Shown here: one piece after another, positions 36,001-45,610 of the stretch
How the letters are laid out: every line of letters begins with the position of its first letter
Position numbering within the stretch: position 1 is the first letter of the stretch
Assembly: GCA_965261255.1 (NCBI GenBank)
Contig: CBDHCQ010000004.1
Location: 682,001 to 746,000, forward strand
Reading direction: 5' to 3'
Source of the DNA: Bin80 sp965261255
GTDB lineage: Bacteria > Bacteroidota > Rhodothermia > Rhodothermales > Bin80
Length of the DNA stretch: 64,000 nucleotides
Position numbers and translations under genes: made by a program
Notes under the pieces: model-generated
What the model was told of the DNA's origin: nothing
The model's database searches: none
The model's input: only the letters and a program-made list of their open reading frames with translations

Positions 36001-39000
36001 AGCTGACCGTCGGAGACGATCTGACGATCAGTGAGGATGACGAAGAGAACACGATGACCTCAGTCCTTGCGGTGGACGAACTGACCGTCAACGCCGGACA
36101 GACCCTCACCCTCGGAGCGGGCGCCGATGTGCGCGTCCGACTGACGAAAGGTGCTGTGGGCAAGATGAATGGAAAACTTGACGTCAAGGGTACCGTTGAT
36201 GGTATGGGAGATCTCTGGGTTGCCCATACCGCTGATGAGCGGGCCGCTACTGGATTCGCGCTGCATATGCCAGCGGATTATGATCCATACACGGCGATTC
36301 CCCCTTCCAAGGCCAAATTCACCGTTGATGATTGCCTGATGGTCACAGGAGGTGGCACGGTTGAGAACGATCTCCATTTCGTCGCCGCCGGAAATGTCTG
36401 TGTCAACTTGGGAGAAATCGGTGACCTCGTTGCAGTAGGAAGTATTTCCGGGATGGACGACATTACCACGGACGTCATTTTCAGAAATAATGTCACGGTA
36501 AACGGAGATGTCGAGCAGTGGAACGATGCCCGGGTTCTTTTCGAGGGTAGCGCAATGATCGACGGGGACGTAACCATGGATTATGGGGATGGTGGCGTTG
36601 GTATGACTTTTGGTACTCCGATTTCGGCTCCTGCCGATTTTGAACGTGCGATGGGTTCAGGTTTGGAATTCGGAGGCTCATCTACCATCGAGGGAGACCT
36701 CAACTTGAAATTTGATGGTGAGTCTGGCAGTACTCAGGTACTCTTGAACGCGCATATGAGCGGCGGATACCATATGACCACGGTGGAGGGAGATCTGATC
36801 ATTGAAAATGGTGGAGGAATCCACTTGCACGGAGATCCAGGAGTTATTACTAATAGAAATAACAATCCTAGAGCGCATAATCTTTCCGCTGAAGGAGATG
36901 TGTTTGTCTATTCAAATGCAGAAATCACGCAGGAGCACGCTGCTACGTCAACAATTACTGGGGCCAGTGCTGGTCTCGTATGTAGTGCCCCCGGGTTGAA
37001 ATTCGGAACCAAAGTCATGCTCTCAGGGGATGTCGTGTTCACTGAGGGAACAACGCTGACAGTTGAGACCGTGGTCATTGCAGATGATGTGGAGGTGGAG
37101 GAAGAAGGGACGCTCGTGGCCACCACCGTCCACGTTACCGAGGACGGAGAGCTCGATGCTGATGAAAACGTCCAGGTAGGAGACGCGCTCATCCTCCAGG
37201 GAGATGGACTAGAAGGCAGTTTGGCCGCCGGCTCCACGGTGAACAATATCACGTATGGGACCGTCGACTCGGACGAGATCGGTCTGGGAGCCTCAGTGGC
37301 TAGGTTGTCTGTGAATGTGGGCGAGGGCAAGGAATTGCGAACTTCAGAGGCGATGACCGTAACTGATCTGGGTCTTTGCAGTGGAACGCTGGTGCTGATT
37401 GATACAGATGATGCCGAAACGAAGACGCTGACGGTCACTGATCACCTGATAGTGTCGGATGGCCATCTGGCCCTGGATTCAAACAGGCCGGGAGATGCTG
37501 GTACAGATGTGACGAAGCCCAATGCTGCGGCTACGGATGGATATATTCTGCTGTATTTGACGGCTGGAGAACGCATGGCTGGCATGGAGTGGTTTGCTCC
37601 TCGTAAAGTTGCGGTGAACCATAAAGATGCGGTCATTATCGTCAACGAGGCGAAATCCCTCGTTGAGGGAGTCCATCTCTTCAAGGGACATCTGCATATG
37701 AAAGGAGAGGGCTCGCATCTGACGGTTGGTATGCCAAGCGTGTCCGGCGTTAGCCCATTCGTCATGGTCGACAACGCAGAACTGCATTCAAATGGCAGTA
37801 ATGTGGTGGTGCACGGTACCGTGACGCTTGCAACAGGCGCCAAGGAAGTAGGCAAGATCGTAACCGGTGGTGGAGAACTCCATGTGCTGGGACGGAGCAG
37901 CTTGGGGCACTACATTAATGAAAGCGCGATGGCTACCGTAGGTATCGGAGGAACGATTGATGTGGGGATGGGCGCGCTTCAGTTAGGTCCGGCTTACACA
38001 GCAGCCGCAAATGGTTTGGAGGCTGGTGCTCGGCCCGATGTGACCCTGACCCTTACTAAGACAGATAAAGGTATGGGGACGGTGACTGGTAAGATTTACG
38101 TGCCGAGAGGAAGTAAAGAAACCAGGATTAACGGTGAGAATTTTGACACGGTCGTGCTGGATGGAGCCGGGAACCCCAAGAAGCTTGCAACCGGTGCTGG
38201 CAACTGGGGTGGAGGACTCTACTTCCATGATTCGAAGGTGACGATTGACAGCCTGGCAGCGATGAATGATGCAGCGGTTGAGTTTTATGACCAGACGGAT
38301 CCCAAAACGGATAAGTATGCCATTGAGATCAAGAAGGATGTTGAGCTTAACTCTGCCAGAATCTATGTGAACGGCCAGAATAGCCTCAAGTTTGGCGGTA
38401 ATCTCACTTTCGGCGAGACCGGAGGAATGCGCGTCTGGGATGAGGCGAATGTGACTGTCATGGGCGACTACACGCAGAATAAGGGGTCGCAACACGCTGG
38501 ACATCAGGATGGTATGGGGCTAGCTGGTACTAATATGTTCACTGTCATGGGCGACTTCATGGTGGCCGATAGTGCCCACCGGTTTGAGTCAAACGAGAAT
38601 ACCTCGATAGTCCTGAAAGGAGACTTCCACTTCGGGATGGTCATGACGGGTTCGGACAAGATGCTCAATGCAAATCTTGAGTTCTCAGGCAAAGAGGCCC
38701 AGATGGCCGGTTCAGTGGTTGACCTAGGAGATGTCTTGGTTAACAATTCGAAGGGCATCATGCTTAGCGACACGATGAGCCAAGGTGCCGCGAGTATGTT
38801 GACCCTAACGAGTGGAGTCATTAGCAGCAGTGACATGCATCCATGGGTTGTGAAGAACGCGGGTATTGAAGAGGATGTCAGGGGACGGAATAATGCTCTG
38901 ACGACCTGCGACGATGACGAGAATTGTGCCAGCGTCATCATGGGAGGCTCTCGCCGTACACATATGACAACTGGAGTTTCCCGTCATGTGATGAAGGGGA

Positions 39001-40478
39001 ATTCTGGCGAAGGTGAACTGAGCGGTGGTTACCTGTTCCCTGTCGGAGGTATGAGTGGGGATAGGGCTCATTATCGCCCACTGATCCTGCAACTCGAGGA
39101 TGATCTGTCGGAAGCAATGCCTGTCACGGTTAGCCCAATGATGGGATCTGACGATGCAGGGGAGATCAATATCGTGGTTCCCGTACAGGGTGGATCACTG
39201 ACGCTTAATGCATATGCGGACATGTTCTGGAAAGTGGAGTCCAAAGACGTACCGGACCAGAATTCCCATGTTCGTGTTGCTGCAGGCGGACTCTCGAACG
39301 TATTTGATGACAGCCGCTTACGGATTGTGCAGTGGGACTGTGATTGGAGTAATGCGAGATTGGCGGGGATGCAGATTGTCGGATCGGACGCAGATTCGTT
39401 TGCTGAAAACGGATACGTGAATGGCGTCCTGAATCTCACGCAGCAGAGCGTGGAGATTGGAACGTGTGCAATCCTGGGGGTTGCGTCGAATGGGATTGAG
39501 AATCCGATCCATATGGATCCGTTGACGGGTGGACTTGCAAGGATTCAGTTCATCCACAACCTGCCGCTTCCATTCCCGGTTGACCTGTTCCTTGATGGTG
39601 TCAAGTTGATGGGAGGTCTAAACTTCCAGAGTGCAACTGGCTACGGTCACTATGCCGCCGGAGATCATGTGATTTCCATCATGCCGGTTGTTCCGCCTGG
39701 TGTTCCTGCCGCTCCCATTGAGATTCCATTGCCATCTCTCGTGAATGAGCAGAACTACGCGGTGATCGCCCATGGTTCGGTAGCGGATCCGAAAATCCAG
39801 ATTCTCAGTACCAAGCTCCGCTCTTCGGTGGATAACATGGTAGATGCGATTCTGGTCCATGGATCAGCTGATCTGGGAGATGTGGACGTACGAGTTCTGG
39901 ATCCTGCCGATAATATGACTCCGACGAAGTTGTTGGCGAACAACTTCGCATTTAATTCGGCAACCAGATATCTCTCGCTTGAACCAGGAGCCCATAATGT
40001 CCAGGTGACATCACCGGATAACAGAGAGGAAGTAAATGTTTACTATCTGGATCTGAATGGCTATCAGGGAGAGACGTTGGTCTTGAATCTGTCTGGTGGC
40101 AAGGACGATCTAGGGTTTATGGGAGTGAGAACAAACGGAGACGTATTTCTCTCACAGGTGGTTACGGGTGTCGAGGAAGAAGGAAACCCAGAGATTCCGA
40201 CAGAATTCACCCTGCATGGAAACTATCCGAATCCGTTCAATCCATCCACACGGATCGAGTTTGATCTTCCGGAGTCGGCCGAGGTAAGCCTGCAGGTGAT
40301 AGATATGTTGGGTCGCCAAGTGATGACGCTACCAGCACAGCAGGTTGAAGCTGGTGCGAACCGGACCTTGGAGTTGAATGCGACTAACTTGGCATCAGGA
40401 CAGTATCTGTACCGGATGATTGCAATCGGCGCAGAGAGTCGTTATGTGAAGACTGGACGCATGACACTGGTGAAGTAG
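33036..40478 (+). CDS. Giant T9SS-secreted surface protein B (paralogue of A)
   Basis: This 2,480-residue protein shares the full plan of A: signal peptide (APGAFA-QQ), seven fibronectin-III-like repeats (openings such as PDPPTDLAAMAG, PDAPTGLTAAVS, PAAPADFYARAV), cysteine pair (GDCTSAAAPCTLEAAL), long beta-helix-like region, DUF4397-like domain (YAVIAHGSVADPKIQI) and type A sorting domain. It is almost identical to A over the last 500 residues and clearly diverged in the repeats. Nucleotide changes in the conserved part are mostly at third positions. The start is at MKYITNFLG because the strong ribosome site GGAGG and homology with A begin there; an in-frame ATG at 32970 lies in the palindrome and lacks a leader. 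Function as surface adhesin is inferred. Confidence 0.9.
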   Translation: MKYITNFLGVGCVALLAMLIMAPGAFAQQFSPPDPPTDLAAMAGDPTETNPQQGRIHLTWSPVADANNGGLPLLAGIAGYTIEISTDYDAADPTAATWTEVPDAQRAVTLPDAAADPPVTMFTVVHTLPEEGDGDAATASHNLTRHYRVKAENGEGVGDPSAIVMATTHNVPDPPTDLTAVAGNSTDATAAQNGRITVTWSPVEEANNGGLAITSYILESTADLTADPVVWTAQTATAPDPSATPPTTMYSFVHDLSSETPSYGITRHYRVRAVNAASAAGGENATASATTHAVPDAPTGLTAAVSADATTNTSSDIALTWTAPANNGGLAITNYQVETSTDNGLTWTDLQPAGGTVTAVTYTHEDQTVADPVVTHIYRIRAESAAGVGEPSDLLGVKLAPPAAPADFYARAVDQQESIDLFWSAPMNDGEPAVTGYRVEKSTDYDAANPTAATWTDLEANYQGRAYRDRNLTAGETYHYRVRALNGVSDDATDGPGGPTTDVASVISSNKARMPRNLVATLADDMMSVHLAWDGPVAEEGEDGDPANGGSPITGYKIEVSTDGGTTWADVVEDMEVHPESGLLNPAPGSEFEYTHSGLSPGTSYMYRVSAFTDAGPGHASDVATASTDAVLPGATNDLAATAEMDAPSIELEWSPPADDGGADITGWTIQSSTDYTDDGDDENDTWTDLNLTVTDPDPMATPPTTMHSAVHAGLNAGATYHYRVRAINSAVDETADPPKVAEWSNIAMATAVDIPNAPTGLTATADGENTINLSWTAPELAGPSASAITGWKIEVSADYDGSVDPPTGTWADLDITVTDPVAPATMHTASHTGLDPATTRHYRVSAMNAATRTGAPSDVASATTMAAGIVTAIRYAVSDDGSDSGDCTSAAAPCTLEAALAASSEMGVDTVLVRIRRKGETATIGDDTTIDKMVTLGVYVRGTSTADNGAVSFTGSVKFAAGGDLMTHKKATLLFDELELSGMSSIDKLTVGDDLTISEDDEENTMTSVLAVDELTVNAGQTLTLGAGADVRVRLTKGAVGKMNGKLDVKGTVDGMGDLWVAHTADERAATGFALHMPADYDPYTAIPPSKAKFTVDDCLMVTGGGTVENDLHFVAAGNVCVNLGEIGDLVAVGSISGMDDITTDVIFRNNVTVNGDVEQWNDARVLFEGSAMIDGDVTMDYGDGGVGMTFGTPISAPADFERAMGSGLEFGGSSTIEGDLNLKFDGESGSTQVLLNAHMSGGYHMTTVEGDLIIENGGGIHLHGDPGVITNRNNNPRAHNLSAEGDVFVYSNAEITQEHAATSTITGASAGLVCSAPGLKFGTKVMLSGDVVFTEGTTLTVETVVIADDVEVEEEGTLVATTVHVTEDGELDADENVQVGDALILQGDGLEGSLAAGSTVNNITYGTVDSDEIGLGASVARLSVNVGEGKELRTSEAMTVTDLGLCSGTLVLIDTDDAETKTLTVTDHLIVSDGHLALDSNRPGDAGTDVTKPNAAATDGYILLYLTAGERMAGMEWFAPRKVAVNHKDAVIIVNEAKSLVEGVHLFKGHLHMKGEGSHLTVGMPSVSGVSPFVMVDNAELHSNGSNVVVHGTVTLATGAKEVGKIVTGGGELHVLGRSSLGHYINESAMATVGIGGTIDVGMGALQLGPAYTAAANGLEAGARPDVTLTLTKTDKGMGTVTGKIYVPRGSKETRINGENFDTVVLDGAGNPKKLATGAGNWGGGLYFHDSKVTIDSLAAMNDAAVEFYDQTDPKTDKYAIEIKKDVELNSARIYVNGQNSLKFGGNLTFGETGGMRVWDEANVTVMGDYTQNKGSQHAGHQDGMGLAGTNMFTVMGDFMVADSAHRFESNENTSIVLKGDFHFGMVMTGSDKMLNANLEFSGKEAQMAGSVVDLGDVLVNNSKGIMLSDTMSQGAASMLTLTSGVISSSDMHPWVVKNAGIEEDVRGRNNALTTCDDDENCASVIMGGSRRTHMTTGVSRHVMKGNSGEGELSGGYLFPVGGMSGDRAHYRPLILQLEDDLSEAMPVTVSPMMGSDDAGEINIVVPVQGGSLTLNAYADMFWKVESKDVPDQNSHVRVAAGGLSNVFDDSRLRIVQWDCDWSNARLAGMQIVGSDADSFAENGYVNGVLNLTQQSVEIGTCAILGVASNGIENPIHMDPLTGGLARIQFIHNLPLPFPVDLFLDGVKLMGGLNFQSATGYGHYAAGDHVISIMPVVPPGVPAAPIEIPLPSLVNEQNYAVIAHGSVADPKIQILSTKLRSSVDNMVDAILVHGSADLGDVDVRVLDPADNMTPTKLLANNFAFNSATRYLSLEPGAHNVQVTSPDNREEVNVYYLDLNGYQGETLVLNLSGGKDDLGFMGVRTNGDVFLSQVVTGVEEEGNPEIPTEFTLHGNYPNPFNPSTRIEFDLPESAEVSLQVIDMLGRQVMTLPAQQVEAGANRTLELNATNLASGQYLYRMIAIGAESRYVKTGRMTLVK

Positions 40479-40521
40479 GAGTGTTGATTGAGTAGTCGGG
40501 TAAAACTGCTCGACTACTGAA

Positions 40522-40557
40522 AGAGCGCCCCGGTGCTGCGCAGCGCCGGGGCGCTCT
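40522..40557 (+). terminator. GC-rich hairpin after giant gene B
   Basis: Arms AGAGCGCCCCGGTGCTG (40522-40538) and CAGCGCCGGGGCGCTCT (40541-40557) form a long stem with one mismatch, 43 bases after the stop codon. The U-tract is poor on the plus strand, so it may act as much by protecting the transcript end as by terminating. Confidence 0.65.
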
Positions 40558-41409
40558 CATGTTGTTACACTTTGTCAACAGATGGCTAAAGTCTACCAAG
40601 GAGAGCGGGTTGTGTAGCTATATTTGCGAGCAAAAACGTGGAGTAGAAATTGGAGTAAGAAGAACGAGGAGCAACAACATCCAATTCATCGAACCGTTGT
40701 CGGACTGATGGTAAGCGGGAGAACATTCTGAGAATTCAGCGAAGGGGAGAAATTTGAATGGAATTTGCCTTCTGCTTGAAGCTGATGAATTGCGCCGGAT
40801 TCATGTTTGAGATCAGGCCGGAATTTAGAAGCGGATGATCTTGTAGGCGCATTAATCCAGAGTTTAATGAAGTTCCAATATTCGATGAAACAGTGCGTAG
40901 ACGTGTTCAAGGATAAGATTTCGTTTATACATCCAGGAGATCGGGCGGGGAAAGGACTCAATGATTGCAAGATCGGCGCTCTGGTGTGGTTCTCGGTATC
41001 TTGTTTCAGATAGGACAAGGATACCCCTTTCGCAGGGTCGTTGATTTCTGTGCGAATCTATGGCTCTCCCGATATAGGACATGATCGTAGCAGAGCCCTA
41101 ACCGCCTCGGTTTAGAGGGTATCCGGCGTTGCTTAACTTGGATTAGTGTCACCGTTGGGTTCCGAATGGCATAGGTAGAAGCAGAGAGAGGGCACAAGAA
41201 GATTGAGTAAATTGATCCAATTGATCGCTCCAAAAAACCCTATTGGAACAGATCCGAATAGCAGACCTTACGCCCCTGAACAACGTACGGGGGTATTGAG
41301 TCTAAATTCACTGTGTAGAATGCTGAAGACGGAGGGGCGAAGCCTGCATCTAGGCCCCGGACTAATGGCTATTACACCGTTTGTTGCGGCAACGGTGCAA
41401 CGCTTCCGA
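40558..41409. other. Intergenic, first third inside the inverted duplication
   Basis: 40558-40890 matches the reverse complement of the left arm. A relic reading LLEADELRRIHV then stop lies near 40758-40805. To the right there are only short frames without domains. Confidence 0.4.
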
Positions 41410-43746
41410 CTAGCGTACCAGGGTCATCACCCCTGCCCGAATAGCCGTTTCGTGCTCCATTACCGCCATCAGCCTGTACACGTACGTCCCGGAGGCTAGA
41501 CCTTCGCCACTAAATTCTATTGATTTTCGAGCGCCGGCCCCAATCCGCTGACCCGGAAGTGCCATGGCCAAGCGTCCTTGCATATCAAAGACCAGGAGCG
41601 TTACCTCCGCAGAAGCCGGAAGATCAAATGTAATCCTGGTCAACGGATTAAACGGGTTCGGGTAATTGCCACGCAAGGAAAAGGCTTCCGGCACCGTTAC
41701 ATCCTGTTCCGTCGCCGTAATGGATAGCGTTGTGGGTTGTAGCACGAACAGCCCCTGCTCCATACTGCTTACCACTACGATGCCACTCTTGAAATAGGGA
41801 TAGGAGCTCCATGCCCCGTATTCAAACGAAACCCTGTTGGAGGCGGGATCCGTGTCGAAGTAGGCGACCTCAACCGGATTAGAGATGTCTCCAATATCGA
41901 GGATCCGGAGGCCCGATTCGTAATTGCTTAGGTAAGCGTAGTTTCCGCGCACGTACAGATTGTGGTCAATGGTCTTCACCGGACTGAAATACTCCATCAA
42001 CAGGACAGGGTCGTCTAGGTCCTCCAGATCCCAAAACAGCGTCCGCGTGCCTCGAAAAGTAAAATTGTCCCTGAAATTGGCTTCGTCCAACTCGTCGTTT
42101 GCGATAAAGTATCGGTGATCATCCGTAAACCATCCCTGGTGTGAATAAGCAACGAGCGGATACGTCATTACCGCGACCGACAACGTGTTGGACTTGTCGG
42201 TGACATCCACAATGTTGATTGCCGTCTCTCCGGGAGCTACGCAGATCTCCTTGCCGTGATATGCTGCGTCTGGACCGCGATAGATGACGCACTGCACATC
42301 GTGCGCGTATCCGGGGCTGAAAGAGCGACCTACTTGCGGCTCGTGGTGGCAGCCTGCAAACGTCGGATTCATCGGATCCTGGACATTTACTATGTGCAGA
42401 CCAACGCCGCACCGGCCCCTACCGCCTCTGCTGCCCACCAGATAGGCGAATCCTGTCTCCTCATGCACAAACACGTTGTGGGCACTCCCAATTTCCTGGT
42501 AATTTGCAGTTTCGATGAATGTGGCAGGAAGGCCGGCGCGGTCCATGCCGCGCAGTTGGGTCAGGTCGAAGACCTGCATGCCATTTTGAGAGCCTATGGC
42601 GTCCGCGACAACGAACATGTGGTTGCCGTACACCTTCATGTCGCGCCAAAGGGCCACGGCTTCAGGATCATGCGATGGGAGGGAACCTAGGTAAACCGGG
42701 TTCACCGGGTCGGTAACGTCAACTATGGCTACACTGTTCTCCTTTCCCACAAGCGCATACTCCTGATTGGTTTCCGCGTCGGTCCATCCCCAGATATCAT
42801 TTAGCAGAATGCGGTGCTCCGCACCAATATCCTTCTTCGACAAATGGGAGAGCAAATCGACACCCTCACACTCAAATTCGCCCGCCTTTCCGCCCGCGCA
42901 CTCGATCCTTGCTCCGAGGTGAGACGGCAATCTATCCACGGGGCAGTTCGAACCGTATACCTCGTTCACTCCGGCCAGCCACGCTTGAAATGCCGGCGCC
43001 CGGGGAGCGCAAAGTTCTTGTCCCTCAAAATTGAGGTGCGCCAGCTGAGACATACTCGTCATACTTAAAGGAAGCTTGCCAACCAGTTGATTCTGCTGAA
43101 TTTCCAATAACCGCAGATTAGTGAGGTTGCCGATTTCCTCCGGCAATCCGCCGGATACCTTACCCCAGTTAACAATTAGAGTATCCAGTGCGGTGAGGTT
43201 GCCAACCTCCGGTGGAATGAATCCCCCCAGGTCATAGTTATCTCCAATGTTGAGCACTTTGAGTTCCGTCAGTGTCCAGATCTCGGCTGGGATGTCTCCC
43301 TCGAATTCATTACTCCAAAGGGAGAGATATTTCAACTGGTTAAGCTTGCCGATCTCCGACGGAATCTCGCCATCGAGCCAATTGTCTCGCAGGGATAGAT
43401 ACCTGAGGTGAGTGAGCTTGACGATTTGACGAGGAAGCTTGCCAATGAGATGGTTTTCGTCTAATCTGAGTTCCGAAACACGACCTGCTTGCATGTCCAC
43501 CGTGACGCCGTACCAGCTGTCCAAGGTTTGAGCGTCCGGAACCGAGTCCGTCGCATTGGACCAGTTGTCGTTGTTTTGCCACGAGCCTCCACGCGTCGAA
43601 TCATAGAGCGCCACCAAGACAAGCCAGTCGTCCTCTAATGAGTTCTGGGCCTGCGCCTGCCAAGGCGCGAGAGTAGAAAGCAATACTATGACAGGTATTA
43701 TGAGTGCCCGGTACCAAACCCCGGCATTAGAGCACCGCGCTGCCAT
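41410..43746 (-). CDS. LRR and LVIVD-repeat T9SS-secreted protein (choice-of-anchor B type)
   Basis: The 778-residue protein has a signal peptide (WQAQA-Q). Residues 30-260 are plant-type leucine-rich repeats (LRYLSLRDNWLDGEIPSEIG, LKYLSLWSNEFEGDIP). Residues 290-680 form an LVIVD-repeat propeller typical of choice-of-anchor B proteins (VAIVDVTDPVNPVYLGSL, MQVFDLTQL, NIVDVTDKS, LRILDIGDISNPVEV). The last 90 residues are a type A sorting domain (GNYPNPFNPLTRITFDLP, SGTYVYRLMA). The start is set at 43746, where GGAG precedes the ATG by nine bases and the signal peptide follows; the frame is open to 43917. It is likely displayed on or released from the cell surface. The combined LRR plus LVIVD architecture suggests binding to protein or glycan partners, unproven. 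Confidence 0.88.
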   Translation of the reverse strand: MAARCSNAGVWYRALIIPVIVLLSTLAPWQAQAQNSLEDDWLVLVALYDSTRGGSWQNNDNWSNATDSVPDAQTLDSWYGVTVDMQAGRVSELRLDENHLIGKLPRQIVKLTHLRYLSLRDNWLDGEIPSEIGKLNQLKYLSLWSNEFEGDIPAEIWTLTELKVLNIGDNYDLGGFIPPEVGNLTALDTLIVNWGKVSGGLPEEIGNLTNLRLLEIQQNQLVGKLPLSMTSMSQLAHLNFEGQELCAPRAPAFQAWLAGVNEVYGSNCPVDRLPSHLGARIECAGGKAGEFECEGVDLLSHLSKKDIGAEHRILLNDIWGWTDAETNQEYALVGKENSVAIVDVTDPVNPVYLGSLPSHDPEAVALWRDMKVYGNHMFVVADAIGSQNGMQVFDLTQLRGMDRAGLPATFIETANYQEIGSAHNVFVHEETGFAYLVGSRGGRGRCGVGLHIVNVQDPMNPTFAGCHHEPQVGRSFSPGYAHDVQCVIYRGPDAAYHGKEICVAPGETAINIVDVTDKSNTLSVAVMTYPLVAYSHQGWFTDDHRYFIANDELDEANFRDNFTFRGTRTLFWDLEDLDDPVLLMEYFSPVKTIDHNLYVRGNYAYLSNYESGLRILDIGDISNPVEVAYFDTDPASNRVSFEYGAWSSYPYFKSGIVVVSSMEQGLFVLQPTTLSITATEQDVTVPEAFSLRGNYPNPFNPLTRITFDLPASAEVTLLVFDMQGRLAMALPGQRIGAGARKSIEFSGEGLASGTYVYRLMAVMEHETAIRAGVMTLVR

Positions 43747-44172
43747 GTTACCGAAACTCCAGTTACTGATGGGACGGATGCAGCGTATACTAAACCCGCC
43801 TGAAGCTACGCCGGCCGTTGGCCAGTACGTAAAACCCCCTTCCGGCATATGGGCCAGCATATTCTCCGAGGAATCACAGGGTGCAATTGCGGATTCTATT
43901 TCTGGTTGTTGCATCAAAGCAGTGAGGCTGCAGGCAGTGCAGATCCTTATCCATAAGGTATCGTTTTTGGGATTCTACTACAATTCGTACTTGGACTTCC
44001 TCCCTAGCTCGCTCGAATTCCAAACCACAATAACCGAGTGAGCGTAACCTGAGTAATCCGAACGATGTGAGCCCCTGAATAAGTTTGAAATGAGCCACGC
44101 CGACGAACGAGAATCGGACTTCTTTATGCTTATCTACCCAAGAATTCCCAGTATGGTGATTTTTCTGTGATC
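43747..44172. other. Intergenic, no supported gene
   Basis: Only short overlapping frames on both strands are present; none has domain signal. It separates the LRR/LVIVD gene from the decayed HigBA module. Confidence 0.4.
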
Positions 44173-45258
44173 CTAAGAATCCCAATCTAAGTGCATCTTG
44201 AAATAATTCAAATGAGACCAATTTAGAATACCCTCGTGCTGGAGTCTACAAACAACTATCCCTGGAGCGATACCCTGCTCCTGTGCGAACTCCTCGACAA
44301 CTCGTGCATTGAGCGGTGAGGCTTGAGAAATACGTTTCCACGACACCTCTGGAACCAGCATGTTGGATGCCCATTCGACTGCCTCTGATTCCTGCTCCGT
44401 GCCGCCCCCATTATTCTCGTCTACAAATATCGCGTTGTTGCTATGAAGCAATGTGTGTGCCGCCTCATGGAAGAAGCTGAACCAAAGATAATCAGCTGTT
44501 TTGTGTCTGGCAGTCAGTTGAATAACTGCTTTTCTTGGAGACAACCACCAGGCCGCACCGCTGAGAGCCATGTTGTTAAGCGGCTTTATCAGCGCAAACA
44601 CAACGCCGGCCTCGTTACATAACGTTTGTGTCTGTTGCAAAGCATTGTCAAGTGGCTCATGGGTCAGACCACGGATGCGCCGAGCCGCCTTCTGAAATTG
44701 ACCTTTGTTATGAGGTGCACATTCTTGTTGGTCGGCTTCAATTTCACCGAGCCGGAGCCAAGTGGCAATAGCCCCCTCGCTACTCGTGAACTTGGGTGAG
44801 TGCCTGTATGCGATATTGGCATTGCTGCATTTAGTCGTCCAAGCATCTCTGGAAGCGACACAGAAAAATGCAAGTAGCTTTGAGACACGCTCAGCATCTG
44901 AATCTGGACGTGAGAAACAACCTCGTTTGACTAACTCACGAATCGGAAAGGTCTTTGCCTACTCGGTATCAGCTTTCATCTTTTTGGCCTCTGCCTCTTG
45001 AACCAAAAAAAGCCGATGCTGGGATTCAATGCCAATCCAAATTTCGGCATCTACGCCGAGAACTTTTTCAAACTGCAATGCAGTTTTTGCCTCAAGCGGT
45101 GCCTTGCCCGCAATTATGTCGCTAATTAGCTTGGGCGAACGTCCACAGCGACGTGCAAATTCGGCTTGAGAATAACCGCGCGCTTCGAGATGTTCCCGGA
45201 GAACCAAACCGGGCGGAATCGGATATTCTGGCTTCCATTTATAGTTCGATTTCGACAT
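44173..45258 (-). pseudogene. HigA-type HTH and ImmA/IrrE fusion with one in-frame TAG
   Basis: One continuous 362-codon frame starts at MSKSNYKWKPEYPIPPG. Residues 15-75 are a HigA-type helix-turn-helix (GLVLREHLEARGYSQAEFAR, SPKLISDIIAGKAPL). A TAG at 44959-44961 (codon 100) takes the place of the tryptophan expected in the E-W-AKTFPIRELVKRG motif. Downstream the frame continues with GAIATWLRLGEIEA, the peptidase motif FFHEAAHTLLH and GIAPGIVVCRLQHEG. The zinc ligands are preserved. Single-base decay (TGG to TAG) is the simplest reading; the truncated 99-residue HTH protein could still bind DNA. It follows the toxin remnant directly, as in HigBA operons. Confidence 0.82.
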
Positions 45259-45274
45259 TTTTCCATTTTTTCGG

Positions 45275-45610
45275 CTAGTGATAGTCGCGAACTTCAAGTA
45301 TTGTAATTGCTGTAACCTGCTCTAAATCAATTCCACGATCATCCTTTGGTGGAACCGGTTCGTGGTCGGCCTCAAAGATCAGGCGATGTGGATGAACCAG
45401 ATCAACTGCAAATTGCTCTTTTTCTTTTCCCTTAAGTTGATGTCTCCGTTCTGGAGGAATCGCCGGTACCCTTGATAGGTTTGGAGCCTAATGTCGGACG
45501 ATGAGCCGGGCCTTTATCGCTCTCTCATTTCTGGTCCCATAAGATCTTTTTAGCTCGCTTGGCTTCGTAACGATTTATCGGAGTTTTCGAGTCCTAAAGA
45601 AAATGTCCAT
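45275..45610 (-). pseudogene. HigB/RelE-like toxin gene with two in-frame stops
   Basis: A single 112-codon frame reads MDIFFRTRKLR, stop, IVTKPSELKRSYGTRNERAI, then KARLIVRH, stop, APNLSRVPAIPPERRHQLKG and KEQFAVDLVHPHRLIFEADH, ending EVRDYH. This is the HigB/RelE-type toxin fold with the usual HxLKG-K--FAVDL core. The stops are TAA at 45575-45577 (codon 12) and TAG at 45488-45490 (codon 41). There is no frameshift. The gap to the HTH gene is 16 bases, so both were one operon. The toxin is surely not made as a full protein from this copy. Confidence 0.8.

Larger units (their letters stand above)
32950..40890. repeat. Right arm of the large inverted duplication
   Basis: Counterpart of 22780-30651 on the opposite strand, including the control region, giant gene B, the terminator hairpin and about 330 bases beyond it. 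Past about 40890 the two arms no longer align. Confidence 0.85.

Noticed and set aside
10792..45610. Reassignment of TAG as a sense codon, suggested by in-frame TAGs in toxin remnants
   Set aside because: TAG ends intact genes here (for example 14254-14256), and the same remnants also carry TAA stops and frameshifts, so pseudogene decay explains them better.
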